From contig NZ_JAOQNG010000004.1 in NCBI RefSeq assembly GCF_025961225.1, forward strand, positions 527,001 to 591,000: a DNA stretch of 64,000 bases. The letters are read 5' to 3'. This document shows positions 7,521 through 16,296 of the stretch, piece after piece; position 1 is the first letter of the stretch, and each line of letters begins with the position of its first letter. A program made the translations under genes and the position numbers. The notes beneath the pieces are model-generated. The model ran no database searches. It was not told the DNA's origin and saw only the letters and a list, made by a program, of their open reading frames with translations. This DNA is from Azospirillum canadense. Its GTDB lineage: Bacteria; Pseudomonadota; Alphaproteobacteria; Azospirillales; Azospirillaceae.

Positions 7521-8996
7521 TCAGACCAGGGTCAGGTCGCCCAAGCCGACGTTGGGGTTGCCGGAGAACAGGCCCAGAAGCCGCACGTCGGACGACGCAA
7601 CGGCTTGGCCCGGCGCCCCGGCATCGCTGACCAGGTAGGCGCCCGTGTTCGTCCCATCGTTGGCCAGGACCAGGACGTCGTGGGCCGGGGCCGGTCCGAC
7701 GAACGGGCCGACGGCGGCGAGGAGGCTGGCGAAGCCCGGGTCGGTCAGCCCGGCCAGCGGGGTGGACAGCCGCACCGCCTCGTCGGTCAGCCCGTCGATC
7801 TCGCCGGGGCCGCGGACGGTTCCTCCCAGGATCCCGTCGCCGTTGCGATCGATGGCGCTGCGCAGCGCCCCGCCCAGCGCGAGCTTGTCGATGCCGGATT
7901 CGAAGCCGGTCACCTGGTCGAACCCGGCCGGCTGGCCGGGCGCGCCGCCGTCGTCCGGGCTGGCCCAGAGGATCATGTCGCCCACGCCGTCCGCGGGCAG
8001 TTGCAGCAGGTCGGCGCCGGTGCCGCCGATCAGCACGTTCGCCGTCTGGTTGCCGACGATGGTGTCGTTGCCGATGCCCCCCACCACATTCTCGATCAGC
8101 GACCGCGTGTCTCCATCGGCGAGATAGGCGTTGGCGACGTTGCCGCGCGCCAGCTTGGTCGGGTCGGCATAGTCCAGCCGGGCCAACTGCGCGGTGGAGA
8201 GGGTGCTCCAGCCGCCGGGCTGGAGGTTGACGGACACGCCCGTCGTGTAGGTGGACAGGTCGTAGGTGTCGGTGCCGCCGCCGTCCCAGACCGTCTGGAA
8301 GATGGTCTTTTCGTCGGGGGTGAAGCGGTAGACGGTGTCCCCGGCCCTGGTGGCGTAGTTGGCGCCATACGCGTACTGGATCGCCGCGATGTCGTCGAGC
8401 ATCGGGGTGGTCGGGTAGGACCCGCGGGGGATGGTGTAGCCGCTCAGCGGTGCGTCGGGATAGGAGCGGTAGCTCATGATCGACAGTTCGATCGAGTCCG
8501 TCGCCGCGGGCGCCGTGACCCCGGTCACCACGGGATCGTGCGGGTGCTTCAACCCCAGGGCGTGGCCGATTTCATGCACCGCGGTGGCGTACTGGTAGCT
8601 GCCGGGCACCCAGAACGGCACGTTGGTGACGGTCCGCCCGAACCAGACGTCGCCGCCCTGGGGCACGTCGGTCGGCAGGTAGGTGTAGGCGGTGCTCGCC
8701 TCCGTCGTGCCGGCGAAGCGGAGGTCGGCGGTCTGCGTCGGCTCCGTCACCGGCACGAAGGTCAGGTTGGCGACCGCCGCCCAGCTTCCCCAGGCTGCGG
8801 TCACCGCCTGCTGTTGCGCGCTGTTCAGCGTCGCGAAGCCGGTGAAGGGCTCGCTGCCGGCGCTGTAATTCTCCCAGGAGGAGGACGTGACCGGAAATCC
8901 GACGGTCAGCGTGTTGGTGATCCACCGTTCCCCGTCCAGCAGGGCATCGATGGCCGGGTTGCCCGACAGAGGTTCCACCACCGACTGGATCGCCAT
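7521..8996 (-). CDS. Serralysin-like M10 metalloprotease with RTX repeats
   Basis: The 491-residue protein has a metzincin zinc site HEIGHALGLKH (141-151) and Met-turn SIMSY (172-176), the hallmark of peptidase family M10B. A C-terminal RTX stretch (GGIGNDTIVGNQTANVLIGG) should bind calcium. There is no signal peptide, and the protein ends in the hydrophobic VGLGDLTLV, as expected for type I secretion. The ATG at 8996 is preferred because the 5' extension has no similarity and GGGAGCAGG precedes the ATG. No T1SS genes or inhibitor are adjacent. The region between about 330 and 480 is a less conserved C-terminal domain. Confidence 0.9.
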   Translation of the reverse strand: MAIQSVVEPLSGNPAIDALLDGERWITNTLTVGFPVTSSSWENYSAGSEPFTGFATLNSAQQQAVTAAWGSWAAVANLTFVPVTEPTQTADLRFAGTTEASTAYTYLPTDVPQGGDVWFGRTVTNVPFWVPGSYQYATAVHEIGHALGLKHPHDPVVTGVTAPAATDSIELSIMSYRSYPDAPLSGYTIPRGSYPTTPMLDDIAAIQYAYGANYATRAGDTVYRFTPDEKTIFQTVWDGGGTDTYDLSTYTTGVSVNLQPGGWSTLSTAQLARLDYADPTKLARGNVANAYLADGDTRSLIENVVGGIGNDTIVGNQTANVLIGGTGADLLQLPADGVGDMILWASPDDGGAPGQPAGFDQVTGFESGIDKLALGGALRSAIDRNGDGILGGTVRGPGEIDGLTDEAVRLSTPLAGLTDPGFASLLAAVGPFVGPAPAHDVLVLANDGTNTGAYLVSDAGAPGQAVASSDVRLLGLFSGNPNVGLGDLTLV

Positions 8997-9192
8997 TCCG
9001 GACACCTGCTCCCTTTGATTGCACGCCCGCCCACGGCGCCCAGCGACGACGCGGCGCTGGCCGGGTCCGGGCCGTGCATCCGCTCTAGGGCATAATTCCC
9101 AAGTTGACCAATCGGGACAATCCTTCAGGACGGGCAAACAGGAAAGTCCGCACAAGGGGATAGGGGTGCGATTGAGTTACCTCCGGCGGACA

Positions 9193-10743
9193 TCACCCAT
9201 GCCCGCCCTCCGTCGAGACGGCGACGAACTGCCGCTGGCCGGCGCGGTCGATCAGCAGGAGCGCCCGCTTGTCGTGTTCCAGCGATGCCGACAGGCGCTT
9301 CGCCGCCGCCGTGGCGTCGCGCATCGGTTGCTGGTCCACCTGCTCGATCACGTCGCCCGGGCGGATACCCGCTGCAGCCGCAATGCCGTCGCGCTCCACC
9401 GCCACGACGAGCGCCCCCTTGGCGTTACCCGCGAGGTGGAGCTGCCGCGCCACCTGCGGGGTCAGCTCGCCCAGCGCCAGCCCGAGCGCCTCGCCGCCCG
9501 ATGGTTCGCCCGTGCCGCCGCTGGCCACGGCCTTGTCCGCGGGCATCTCGCCCACGCTGGCGCGGATCGTCTCGTCCCGGCCCTGGCGGCGGACGGTCAG
9601 CTGCGCCGGCTGGCCGACGGCGGTGTTGGCGACCAGTTTCGGCAGGTCGTGCGACTGCTCAATGGGCTGCCCGTTGTAGGCCTCGATCAGGTCGCCGGGG
9701 CGCAGTCCCCCCTTCGCGGCCGGGCCGCCCTCGGTCACGTCGGTGACCAGCGCTCCCTTGGGCTCCGGCAGGCCGAGCGCGGTGGCGATGTCGGGAGTCA
9801 CCTCCTGGATCGAGACGCCCAGCCAGCCGCGGGTCACCTTGCCGTGCTCCTTCAGTTGCGCCACCACCGGCTTGGCGAGGTTGGACGGAATGGCGAAGCC
9901 GATGCCGATGCTGCCGCCCGATGGGGACAGGATGGCGGTGTTGATGCCGATCACCTCGCCGCGGGTGTTGAAGGTCGGCCCACCGGAATTGCCGCGGTTG
10001 ATCGGCGCGTCGAGCTGGAGGAAGTCGTCATAGGGGCCGGAGTGCAGGTCGCGCCCGCGCGCCGAGACGATGCCGGCGCTGACCGACCCGCCGAGCCCGA
10101 ACGGGTTGCCCACCGCGACGGCCCAGTCGCCGGGCTTGGCGTCGTCGCTGTCCCCGAAGTTCAGGTAGGGCAGGGGCCGGTCGGAGTCGATCTTCAGCAG
10201 CGCAAGGTCGGTCTTGTCGTCGGTGCCGATGACCTTGGCGGGATGCTTGGTCCCGTCCTGGAAGATGACGGTGACCTTGTCGGCGTCCCCGGCCACGTGG
10301 TTGTTGGTCACCACATAGCCGTCCGCGCTGATGATGAAGCCCGAGCCCAGCGCCATCCGAGGTCCCGTCTGTGGTGCGGACTGGTCGGGGCCGTTGAAGA
10401 AGCGCCGCAGCATCTCGTCGAAGGGCACCCCTTCGGGCACGCCCGGCCCGGCCTCGGCCATCTGGCTGGCGGTGGCGCGCTCGATGACGGAGATGTTGAC
10501 GACGGCGGGCATGACCTTTTCCACCATGGGGCGGAAGCTGGGCAGTCGGTCGAGCCCGGTGTCCACCGCCGGCGTCTGGTTCAGGGCGGGGGCCGGGGCT
10601 TGGCTTTGAGCAAGCGCAGCACCGCAGAACGCCGGGGCAGCGGCGATCCCCGCCGCCACCAGGACGAGGCGGAGTCCCAATGGCGTCCGGGCATGACGCC
10701 GGGCAATGTTTTGTGGGGTCGGGGTCGTAAGATTCGCGGGCAT
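9193..10743 (-). CDS. degP: Periplasmic DegP/HtrA serine protease
   Basis: The 516-residue protein has a signal peptide ending near ALAQ (about residue 46). The trypsin-like domain carries the catalytic triad H149 (TNNHVAG), D179 (KTDLALL) and S253 (NRGNSGGP). Two PDZ domains follow (GWLGVSIQEV and LGLALGELTP onward). It degrades or refolds misfolded envelope proteins. The start is set by AAGGGAG upstream of the ATG at 10743. It is divergent from the Crp/FNR gene. Length and domain order are normal for the DegP/MucD group. Confidence 0.92.
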   Translation of the reverse strand: MPANLTTPTPQNIARRHARTPLGLRLVLVAAGIAAAPAFCGAALAQSQAPAPALNQTPAVDTGLDRLPSFRPMVEKVMPAVVNISVIERATASQMAEAGPGVPEGVPFDEMLRRFFNGPDQSAPQTGPRMALGSGFIISADGYVVTNNHVAGDADKVTVIFQDGTKHPAKVIGTDDKTDLALLKIDSDRPLPYLNFGDSDDAKPGDWAVAVGNPFGLGGSVSAGIVSARGRDLHSGPYDDFLQLDAPINRGNSGGPTFNTRGEVIGINTAILSPSGGSIGIGFAIPSNLAKPVVAQLKEHGKVTRGWLGVSIQEVTPDIATALGLPEPKGALVTDVTEGGPAAKGGLRPGDLIEAYNGQPIEQSHDLPKLVANTAVGQPAQLTVRRQGRDETIRASVGEMPADKAVASGGTGEPSGGEALGLALGELTPQVARQLHLAGNAKGALVVAVERDGIAAAAGIRPGDVIEQVDQQPMRDATAAAKRLSASLEHDKRALLLIDRAGQRQFVAVSTEGGHG

Positions 10744-10925
10744 TGTGCATCTCCCTTTCGGCCCTGTGGACCGTCTTCCGTGCCAACGAACGGTGCCGGA
10801 ACTTGTCGCAGACCGGCGTCCGGTCTTCCCGCTGCGGGGGACGCCGTTGCGCGGGGAACGCGCCCAGCACCCGTTCGTTGAGAAAGCGGAGGTTGCACAG
10901 GCGATCCTGTTCCCGGCAGCTGGGG

Positions 10926-10959
10926 TCTGAAGGAACGATGACTCTGAAGGAACGATGAC
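10926..10959 (+). promoter_or_regulatory. Tandem duplication of a ribosome binding site and start codon
   Basis: The 17-base unit TCTGAAGGAACGATGAC occurs twice in direct succession (10926-10942 and 10943-10959). The second copy holds the ATG of the Crp/FNR gene. The first ATG (10938) opens a six-codon frame MTLKER whose TGA overlaps the second ATG (ATGA). Since 17 is not a multiple of three, the copies are in different frames. This may form a coupled leader peptide or simply be a recent slip duplication. Confidence 0.75.
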
Positions 10960-11722
10960 GGCGACACGCCCCCAGGCCTCGACCCGCGTGCCGAACGTGG
11001 CCTGTCTCGACTGCACGCTACGGCGGACACGGCTGTTCAAGCCGCTGGACGACGGCGAACTGCGGTACGTCGCCGAACTGCGGGAGCGGCAGCTGTCCCG
11101 TCCGGCCGGCGCGCGCCTGCTGCAACCCGGCCCGGCCGGCGGCTACATCTACACGCTGTATTCGGGCTGGGCCTACCGCTCCATCCGGCTGGCCGATGGG
11201 TCGCGGCAGATCCTGGAGTTCCTGCTGCCGGGGGATGTCTTCGGCCTGCACGTCGCCCTGGTCGGCGACTGGGACTACGAGGTCACCGCGCTGACCCCCG
11301 TCCTGCTCTGCCGGCTGCGCGCGCCAAGCCTGGAGGAACTCTGCGCGCGCTTCCCCGCGCTGAACCGGGCGCTGATCCACACACTGGTGGAGGACAAGCG
11401 GCGCGCCGACGGCCGGCTGGCCGTGCTGGGCCGCACGCTGGGGCCGCAGCGCATCGCCTACCTGATGCTGGAACTGGCGGAACGCCTGGAGATGGCGGGC
11501 CAGCTGAACGACGGCTGCTGCGAGTTTCCCCTGCGCCGCCGCCACCTCGCCGACGCGACCGGGCTTTCGGGCACGCACGTGAACCGCTCCCTGGCGGAGC
11601 TGCGCGACCGGCGCATGGCCCATATCGCCGAAGGGCGGCTGACCATCCTGGACCGGGAGCTGCTGACCGGCTTCGCCGGGTACGCCCCGCTGTCGCAACG
11701 GGTGCAGCGGCTTATCTTGTGA
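10955..11722 (+). CDS. Crp/FNR-family transcriptional regulator
   Basis: The 255-residue protein has an N-terminal CxxC (C17, C20), a cyclic-nucleotide-like beta roll, a dimerisation helix and a winged helix with recognition segment TGLSGTHVNRSLAELRD. C119 sits where FNR has its fourth cluster ligand, but the third N-terminal ligand position is not Cys. An iron-sulphur or thiol sensor is possible but unproven. The start lies in the second copy of a duplicated start region. It is divergent from degP and followed by an MFS gene on the same strand. Confidence 0.88.
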   Translation: MTATRPQASTRVPNVACLDCTLRRTRLFKPLDDGELRYVAELRERQLSRPAGARLLQPGPAGGYIYTLYSGWAYRSIRLADGSRQILEFLLPGDVFGLHVALVGDWDYEVTALTPVLLCRLRAPSLEELCARFPALNRALIHTLVEDKRRADGRLAVLGRTLGPQRIAYLMLELAERLEMAGQLNDGCCEFPLRRRHLADATGLSGTHVNRSLAELRDRRMAHIAEGRLTILDRELLTGFAGYAPLSQRVQRLIL

Positions 11723-11787
11723 TCCTTGCCGGCCGCTTCCGTGTTCCTGGACGGCACGGAGGACCCACGGCGCGAGGGGGCGGCCGG

Positions 11788-13062
11788 ATGAGCGGGCAGG
11801 GAACGGACTCGAAGGACGGCTTCCGCCCCGCGTCGCTGGACGCCGTGAACTTCCTGCTGGCCGACGTCCGTGGGGCGCTCGGCCCCTATCTCAACGTCTT
11901 CCTCGTCACCCAGCAGCATTGGAGCCAGGCGGAGGTCGGGCTGGTGACCACGCTGGCGGGGTGGCTCGGCCTTGCGGTGCAGACGCCGATCGGCGCCGCC
12001 ATTGACGCCACCCACCGCAAGCGCGGCGCCATCGTCCTGGCGCTGGCCGTGCTGGCGGCGGGTGCCCTGTGCATCTACGCCGTCCCGCGCTTCTGGCCGG
12101 TCCTGGTCGCCAACACGCTGATCGCCGTGGTCGGCGACGTCTTCGGGCCGGCGGTGGCGGCCCTGACGCTCGGCCTCGTCCCGCGGCGGGAGCTTGCCCG
12201 GCGGATGGGGCGCAACGCCGCCTTCGACCACGCAGGCAATGTCGCCGTCGCGGCCGCCGCGGGGGCGGTCGGCTGGATGTTCTCGCAACGGGCGGTGTTC
12301 CTGCTGGTGCCGGTCTTCGCGCTGCTCTCCACCGCCGCCGTGCTGTCGATCCCGGCCGCGGCCATCGACCAGCGCCGCGCGCGCGGCGCGGAGGAGGGCG
12401 GTGCGGACGGTCACGTGTCCGGCGTGAAGGTGCTGGTCCAATGCCGGCCGCTGCTGATCTTCGGAGTCTGCGCCTTGCTGTTCCACTTCGCCAACGCGCC
12501 GCTGCTGCCGCTCGTCGGGCAGAAGCTCGCCTTCGCGCATGGGGAGTGGGCGACCGCCATGATGTCGTCCTGCATCATCGCCGCCCAACTGGTCATGCTG
12601 CCCATCGCCGTGCTGGTGGGGCGGAACGCCGACCGCTGGGGGCGCAAGCCGCTCTTGCTCATTGGCTTCGGCATGCTGCCGCTGCGGGCGCTGCTCTACA
12701 CGCTGTCGGACGACAGCGCGTGGCTGATCGGCGTTCAGCTTCTGGACGGCGTTGGCGCCGGCATCTTCGGCGCGCTGACCCCGCTGGTGGCCGCGGACCT
12801 GATGCGGGGCACCGGGCGCTACAACCTGGCGCTCGGCGCCATCGCGACGATGCAGGGGGTTGGGGCTTCGACCAGCGGCCTGGTTGCCGGGCTGGTCGTG
12901 GACCGCTTCGGCTATACGGCCGCCTTCCTCACCTGCGGGGCCGCCGCCCTGGTGGCGCTGGCGGCATTGCTGCTCGGTATGCCGGAAACCGCCCCGACCG
13001 GGATGGCCGATGCGGTGCCGGGCAACGGCGCGGCGCGGGAGGAACCCGGCCTCGCCGAGTAG
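11788..13062 (+). CDS. Major facilitator superfamily transporter
   Basis: The 424-residue integral membrane protein has about 12 hydrophobic segments. The loop motif DATHRKRG lies between helices 2 and 3, and NADRWGRKP is at the matching place in the second half, which defines the MFS two-fold repeat. The ATG at 11788 follows GAGGGGGCGG. The substrate cannot be read from the sequence. It resembles uncharacterised inner-membrane MFS proteins rather than sugar porters. It begins 65 bases after the Crp/FNR gene and may be its target. Confidence 0.85.
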   Translation: MSGQGTDSKDGFRPASLDAVNFLLADVRGALGPYLNVFLVTQQHWSQAEVGLVTTLAGWLGLAVQTPIGAAIDATHRKRGAIVLALAVLAAGALCIYAVPRFWPVLVANTLIAVVGDVFGPAVAALTLGLVPRRELARRMGRNAAFDHAGNVAVAAAAGAVGWMFSQRAVFLLVPVFALLSTAAVLSIPAAAIDQRRARGAEEGGADGHVSGVKVLVQCRPLLIFGVCALLFHFANAPLLPLVGQKLAFAHGEWATAMMSSCIIAAQLVMLPIAVLVGRNADRWGRKPLLLIGFGMLPLRALLYTLSDDSAWLIGVQLLDGVGAGIFGALTPLVAADLMRGTGRYNLALGAIATMQGVGASTSGLVAGLVVDRFGYTAAFLTCGAAALVALAALLLGMPETAPTGMADAVPGNGAAREEPGLAE

Positions 13063-13064
13063 CC

Positions 13065-13079
13065 TCCCGCGCCGCGGGA
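13065..13079. terminator. Short hairpin between convergent genes
   Basis: TCCCGC (13065-13070) and GCGGGA (13074-13079) form a tight GC hairpin in the 21-base gap between the MFS stop and the acoC stop. There is no clear T-run, so termination is only suggested. Confidence 0.3.
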
Positions 13080-13083
13080 CCGT

Positions 13084-14205
13084 TCACTTTCCGATGTGCT
13101 CCTTCAGCAGGGCGTTCACGGTGCCGGCGGCTTCCATCTGCACCATGTGGCCGGCGTTGGGGATCACTTCCGTCCGGGAGCCGGAGCCCAGTGCGGTGGC
13201 GTGGGCGGCCGGGATGATCCGGTCCTCCTGGCCCCACACCACCAGCGTCGGCTTGCCCGTGCCGGCGACGTCCGCCGCCAGCACGCGCGCCTGCTCCCCG
13301 TTCGTGAACAGGGCCCCGGACAGCGCCCGCAGCGCGCCGTCCACCCCGTCCAGCCGCTTGTACTTCAGCAGATCCTCAACCAGCTGGCGGCTGACGAGGC
13401 CGGTGTCGGCGAACAGCTGCTCCAGCACCGGCTTCAGGTCGCGCCGTCCCGTTGCCGCGACGAAGCCCTGGATGTAGGCGTGGTTGATCTCCCGCCCCAG
13501 TCCGGCCGAGGCGATGAGCGCCAGCGAGTCCACCCGGTCCGGCGCGTCGAGCGCCGTCTGCATGGACACCGCCCCGCCCATGGAATGCCCGACCAGATGG
13601 GCGGAGCCGATGCCGACCGTGTCCATGAAGCCGCGCAAGGCCGCCGACAGGCCGGCCAGCGACGGGTCGGCGATGGCCTTGGTGGACTGCCCGTGGCCCG
13701 GCAGGTCCAGCGCGTAGACCGTGGCCTTCTCCGCCAGCGCGTCGATGTTGAACAGCCAGTTGTCGAGGTCGCCGCCGAAGCCGTGCACCAGCAGCACCGT
13801 CCGGTTCCCATCGCCGCGCTTGGCATAGCGGAGCGTTCCGGCCGGCGTGTCGGCGAACAGGTATTGCGGGCTGGATTCCTCGCCGCCCTCCTCGTCGTCG
13901 CCCTTGGGCACGGCGAAGCCGGCGACGAAGGCGTCCACCTCCGCGTCCGGCACGTCGGGGTCGGCCAGCACGGCGATCAGCGACTTCACCGGGTAGACGT
14001 TGCCCGGCTCCGCCAGCACCCGGCGCAGCGTGCCGGCGTCCCCGGCCTCCACCACGTTGGTGATCTTGTCGGTCTCGACCTCCAGCAGATCGTCGCCGAC
14101 GTTGACGGTCGATCCCGGCTGCTTCAGCCAGCCGGTGATCTTGCCCTCCGACATGGACAGGCCCCACTTCGGCATGACGATTGGCTTGATGCGCTCAGTG
14201 TGCAT
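13084..14205 (-). CDS. acoC: Acetoin dehydrogenase E2 (lipoyl domain fused to alpha/beta hydrolase)
   Basis: The 373-residue protein starts with a lipoyl domain (VMPKWGLSMSEGKI; lipoylated Lys in EVETDKITNV, about residue 47). From about residue 115 it continues into an alpha/beta hydrolase fold with LLVHGFGGD, nucleophile motif VGHSMGGA, an Asp in WGQEDRIIP and a His in NAGHMVQME. This fusion is typical of AcoC, which passes the acetyl group from acetoin cleavage to CoA. It is the last gene of acoXABC, 16 bases after acoB. The ATG at 14205 is preceded by GGAGCG. Confidence 0.92.
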   Translation of the reverse strand: MHTERIKPIVMPKWGLSMSEGKITGWLKQPGSTVNVGDDLLEVETDKITNVVEAGDAGTLRRVLAEPGNVYPVKSLIAVLADPDVPDAEVDAFVAGFAVPKGDDEEGGEESSPQYLFADTPAGTLRYAKRGDGNRTVLLVHGFGGDLDNWLFNIDALAEKATVYALDLPGHGQSTKAIADPSLAGLSAALRGFMDTVGIGSAHLVGHSMGGAVSMQTALDAPDRVDSLALIASAGLGREINHAYIQGFVAATGRRDLKPVLEQLFADTGLVSRQLVEDLLKYKRLDGVDGALRALSGALFTNGEQARVLAADVAGTGKPTLVVWGQEDRIIPAAHATALGSGSRTEVIPNAGHMVQMEAAGTVNALLKEHIGK

Positions 14206-14221
14206 AAGAAGGCGCTCCGGG

Positions 14222-15259
14222 TCAGGCGGCGATGCTGCGGGGCGAGGTGCCGGTGGGCGCCAGCGTCCTGCGCGCCGCGTCGGCGATGGCGGCGGCGTTC
14301 GGGATGTAGAGATCTTCCAGCACGGGCGAGAAGGGCACCGGCACGTGCGGCGCCGTCACCATCTGCACCCCGGCCTTCAGCGCGCCGAAGGCGTTCTGCC
14401 CGACGAAGGCCGCGACGTCCGACGCGATGCTGCACCGCGGGTGCGCCTCATCGACGACGACCAGCCGGCCGGTGCGCTCCACGCTGTCGATCACCGTGTC
14501 CCAGTCGATGGGCGACAGGGTGCGCAGATCGATGACCTCGGCCTCCACCTTCTCTTTGGCGAGAGCTTCCGCGGCTTCCATGGCGCGGTGGACGGTCAGG
14601 CCGTAGCTGACGATGGTCACGTCGTCGCCGTCGCGCAGCACGTTCGCCTCGCCGAAGGGGATGGCGTAGGATTCGGCCGGGACGTCGCATTCCAGCCCGT
14701 ATAGGTTCTTGTGCTCGCAGAAGATGACCGGGTCGTTGTCGCGGATCGACTGGATCAGCAGGCCCTTGGCGTCGTAGGCGTTGGACGGGCAGACCACCTT
14801 CACGCCGGGGATGTGGGTGAAGATGGGCGTCAGCATCTGCGAATGCTGGGCCGCCGCGCGGAAGCCGGCGCCGACCATGGCGCGGATGACCACCGGCGTT
14901 TCCGCCTTGCCGCCGAACATGTAGCGGAACTTGGCCGCCTGATTGAAGATTTGGTCGAAGCAGACGCCCATGAAGTCGATGAACATCAGCTCCGCCACCG
15001 GACGCAGGCCGCAGGTCGCCGCCCCGATGGCCGCGCCGATGTAGGCGGATTCCGACAGCGGCGTGTCCATCAGCCGGTCGCCGTGCTTGGCGTGCAGCCC
15101 CTTGGTGACGCCCAAAACGCCGCCCCAGGCGTCGTCCTCGCCGGGGGAGCCGGTGCCGCCGACGATGTCCTCCCCCATCACGATGACGGTCGGGTCGCGG
15201 GTCATCTCCAGGTCCAGCGCCTCGTTGATCGCCTGCTTCATGCTGATCTTGCGGGCCAT
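14222..15259 (-). CDS. acoB: Acetoin dehydrogenase E1 component, beta subunit
   Basis: The 345-residue transketolase-type beta chain shows VIVMGEDIVGGTG, DTPLSESAYIGAAIGAA, the hydrophobic MFIDFMGVCFDQI and a closing transketolase C-terminal domain (EVIDLRTLSPID). Together with AcoA it binds TPP and cleaves acetoin to acetaldehyde and a hydroxyethyl-TPP intermediate. AAGGAGG precedes the ATG at 15259. It lies 30 bases after acoA in the same operon. Confidence 0.93.
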   Translation of the reverse strand: MARKISMKQAINEALDLEMTRDPTVIVMGEDIVGGTGSPGEDDAWGGVLGVTKGLHAKHGDRLMDTPLSESAYIGAAIGAATCGLRPVAELMFIDFMGVCFDQIFNQAAKFRYMFGGKAETPVVIRAMVGAGFRAAAQHSQMLTPIFTHIPGVKVVCPSNAYDAKGLLIQSIRDNDPVIFCEHKNLYGLECDVPAESYAIPFGEANVLRDGDDVTIVSYGLTVHRAMEAAEALAKEKVEAEVIDLRTLSPIDWDTVIDSVERTGRLVVVDEAHPRCSIASDVAAFVGQNAFGALKAGVQMVTAPHVPVPFSPVLEDLYIPNAAAIADAARRTLAPTGTSPRSIAA

Positions 15260-15289
15260 GGTTCGTTCCTCCTTATCGGGCAGGCTTTT

Positions 15290-16273
15290 TCAGTAAGCGA
15301 CGTAGACGTCGGTCAGCAGTTCGGCCGGGGCCGGCAGCGGGGCGCCCCTGGCGGCGCGGACGGCGTCCTCGATCAGGTCAAGCACTTGCCGGTCGATGGC
15401 CTCCAACTCGGCGCGGGGGATCACGCCGGCCTCGATCACGCGCTCGGCGAAGATCTTGATGCAGTCGCGGCTGGCGCGGATCGCCTCCACCTCGCCCTTG
15501 GCGCGGTAGGTCTGGGCGTCGCCTTCGAAATGGCCGTAGAAGCGGACCATGTTGCATTCCAGAAGCGCCGGGCCGCCGCCCTCGCGCGCGCGCCGGATGA
15601 TCTCGCCGGCCGCCTCGTAGACCGCGAAGAAGTCGGTGCCGTCCACCGTGACACCCGGCAGGCCGAAGCCGCTGGCGCGGTCGATGTAGGAATCCACCGC
15701 CACCGCCCAGTCGCGCGCGGTGGATTCGGCGTAGCCGTTGTTCTCCACCACGAAGATCGCCGGCAGGTTCCACACGGCGGCGAGGTTCAGGCTTTCCAGG
15801 AAGGTGCCCTGGTTGGACGCGCCGTCGCCGACGAAGCTGATGCCGACCCCGCCGTCGCCGCGCACCTTGGCGGCGAGCGCCGCGCCGCAGACCAGTGGCG
15901 CCCCGGCGCCGAGGATGCCGTTCGCGCCCATCATGCCCTTGGACAGGTCGGCGATGTGCATGGAGCCGCCCTTGCCCCGGCAGGCGCCGGTGGAGCGACC
16001 GTAGATCTCCGCCATCATCTCGTGCACGTCCACGCCCTTGGCGATGCAGTGCCCATGGCCGCGGTGGGTGGAGGCGATGCGGTCGTTGTCCTTCAGGTGC
16101 ATCATGATGCCGGCCGCACTGGCCTCCTCGCCGGCGTAGAGGTGCACGAAGCCGGGGATGTCGCCCTTGGCGAAGTCGATGTGCAGCCGTTCCTCGAACT
16201 CGCGGATCGTCCGCATGATCCGGTAGGCTTTCAGGAGGTCGTCACGGCTCAAGGGAAATGGATTCTCGGTCAC
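15290..16273 (-). CDS. acoA: Acetoin dehydrogenase E1 component, alpha subunit
   Basis: The 327-residue TPP-binding subunit shows RTIREFEERL, HRGHGHCIAKGVD, GRGKGGSMHIAD-like residues (STGACRGKGGSMH) and the TPP motif GDGASNQGTFLESLNLAAVW, ending near ENNGYAESTA. The frame is open upstream into acoX; the GTG at 16273 is chosen because AAGGGGAGAAAC precedes it. It forms the E1 of the acetoin dehydrogenase complex with AcoB. A dedicated E3 gene is not present in the operon. Confidence 0.93.
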   Translation of the reverse strand: MTENPFPLSRDDLLKAYRIMRTIREFEERLHIDFAKGDIPGFVHLYAGEEASAAGIMMHLKDNDRIASTHRGHGHCIAKGVDVHEMMAEIYGRSTGACRGKGGSMHIADLSKGMMGANGILGAGAPLVCGAALAAKVRGDGGVGISFVGDGASNQGTFLESLNLAAVWNLPAIFVVENNGYAESTARDWAVAVDSYIDRASGFGLPGVTVDGTDFFAVYEAAGEIIRRAREGGGPALLECNMVRFYGHFEGDAQTYRAKGEVEAIRASRDCIKIFAERVIEAGVIPRAELEAIDRQVLDLIEDAVRAARGAPLPAPAELLTDVYVAY

Positions 16274-16296
16274 GGTGTTTCTCCCCTTCGTTGTTG

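Noticed and set aside
7434..9095. Long plus-strand frame opposite the serralysin gene
   Set aside because: Shadow of the metalloprotease, which has an unmistakable zinc site on the other strand.
9019..10881. Long plus-strand frame opposite degP
   Set aside because: Shadow. The DegP catalytic triad and PDZ domains are on the minus strand.
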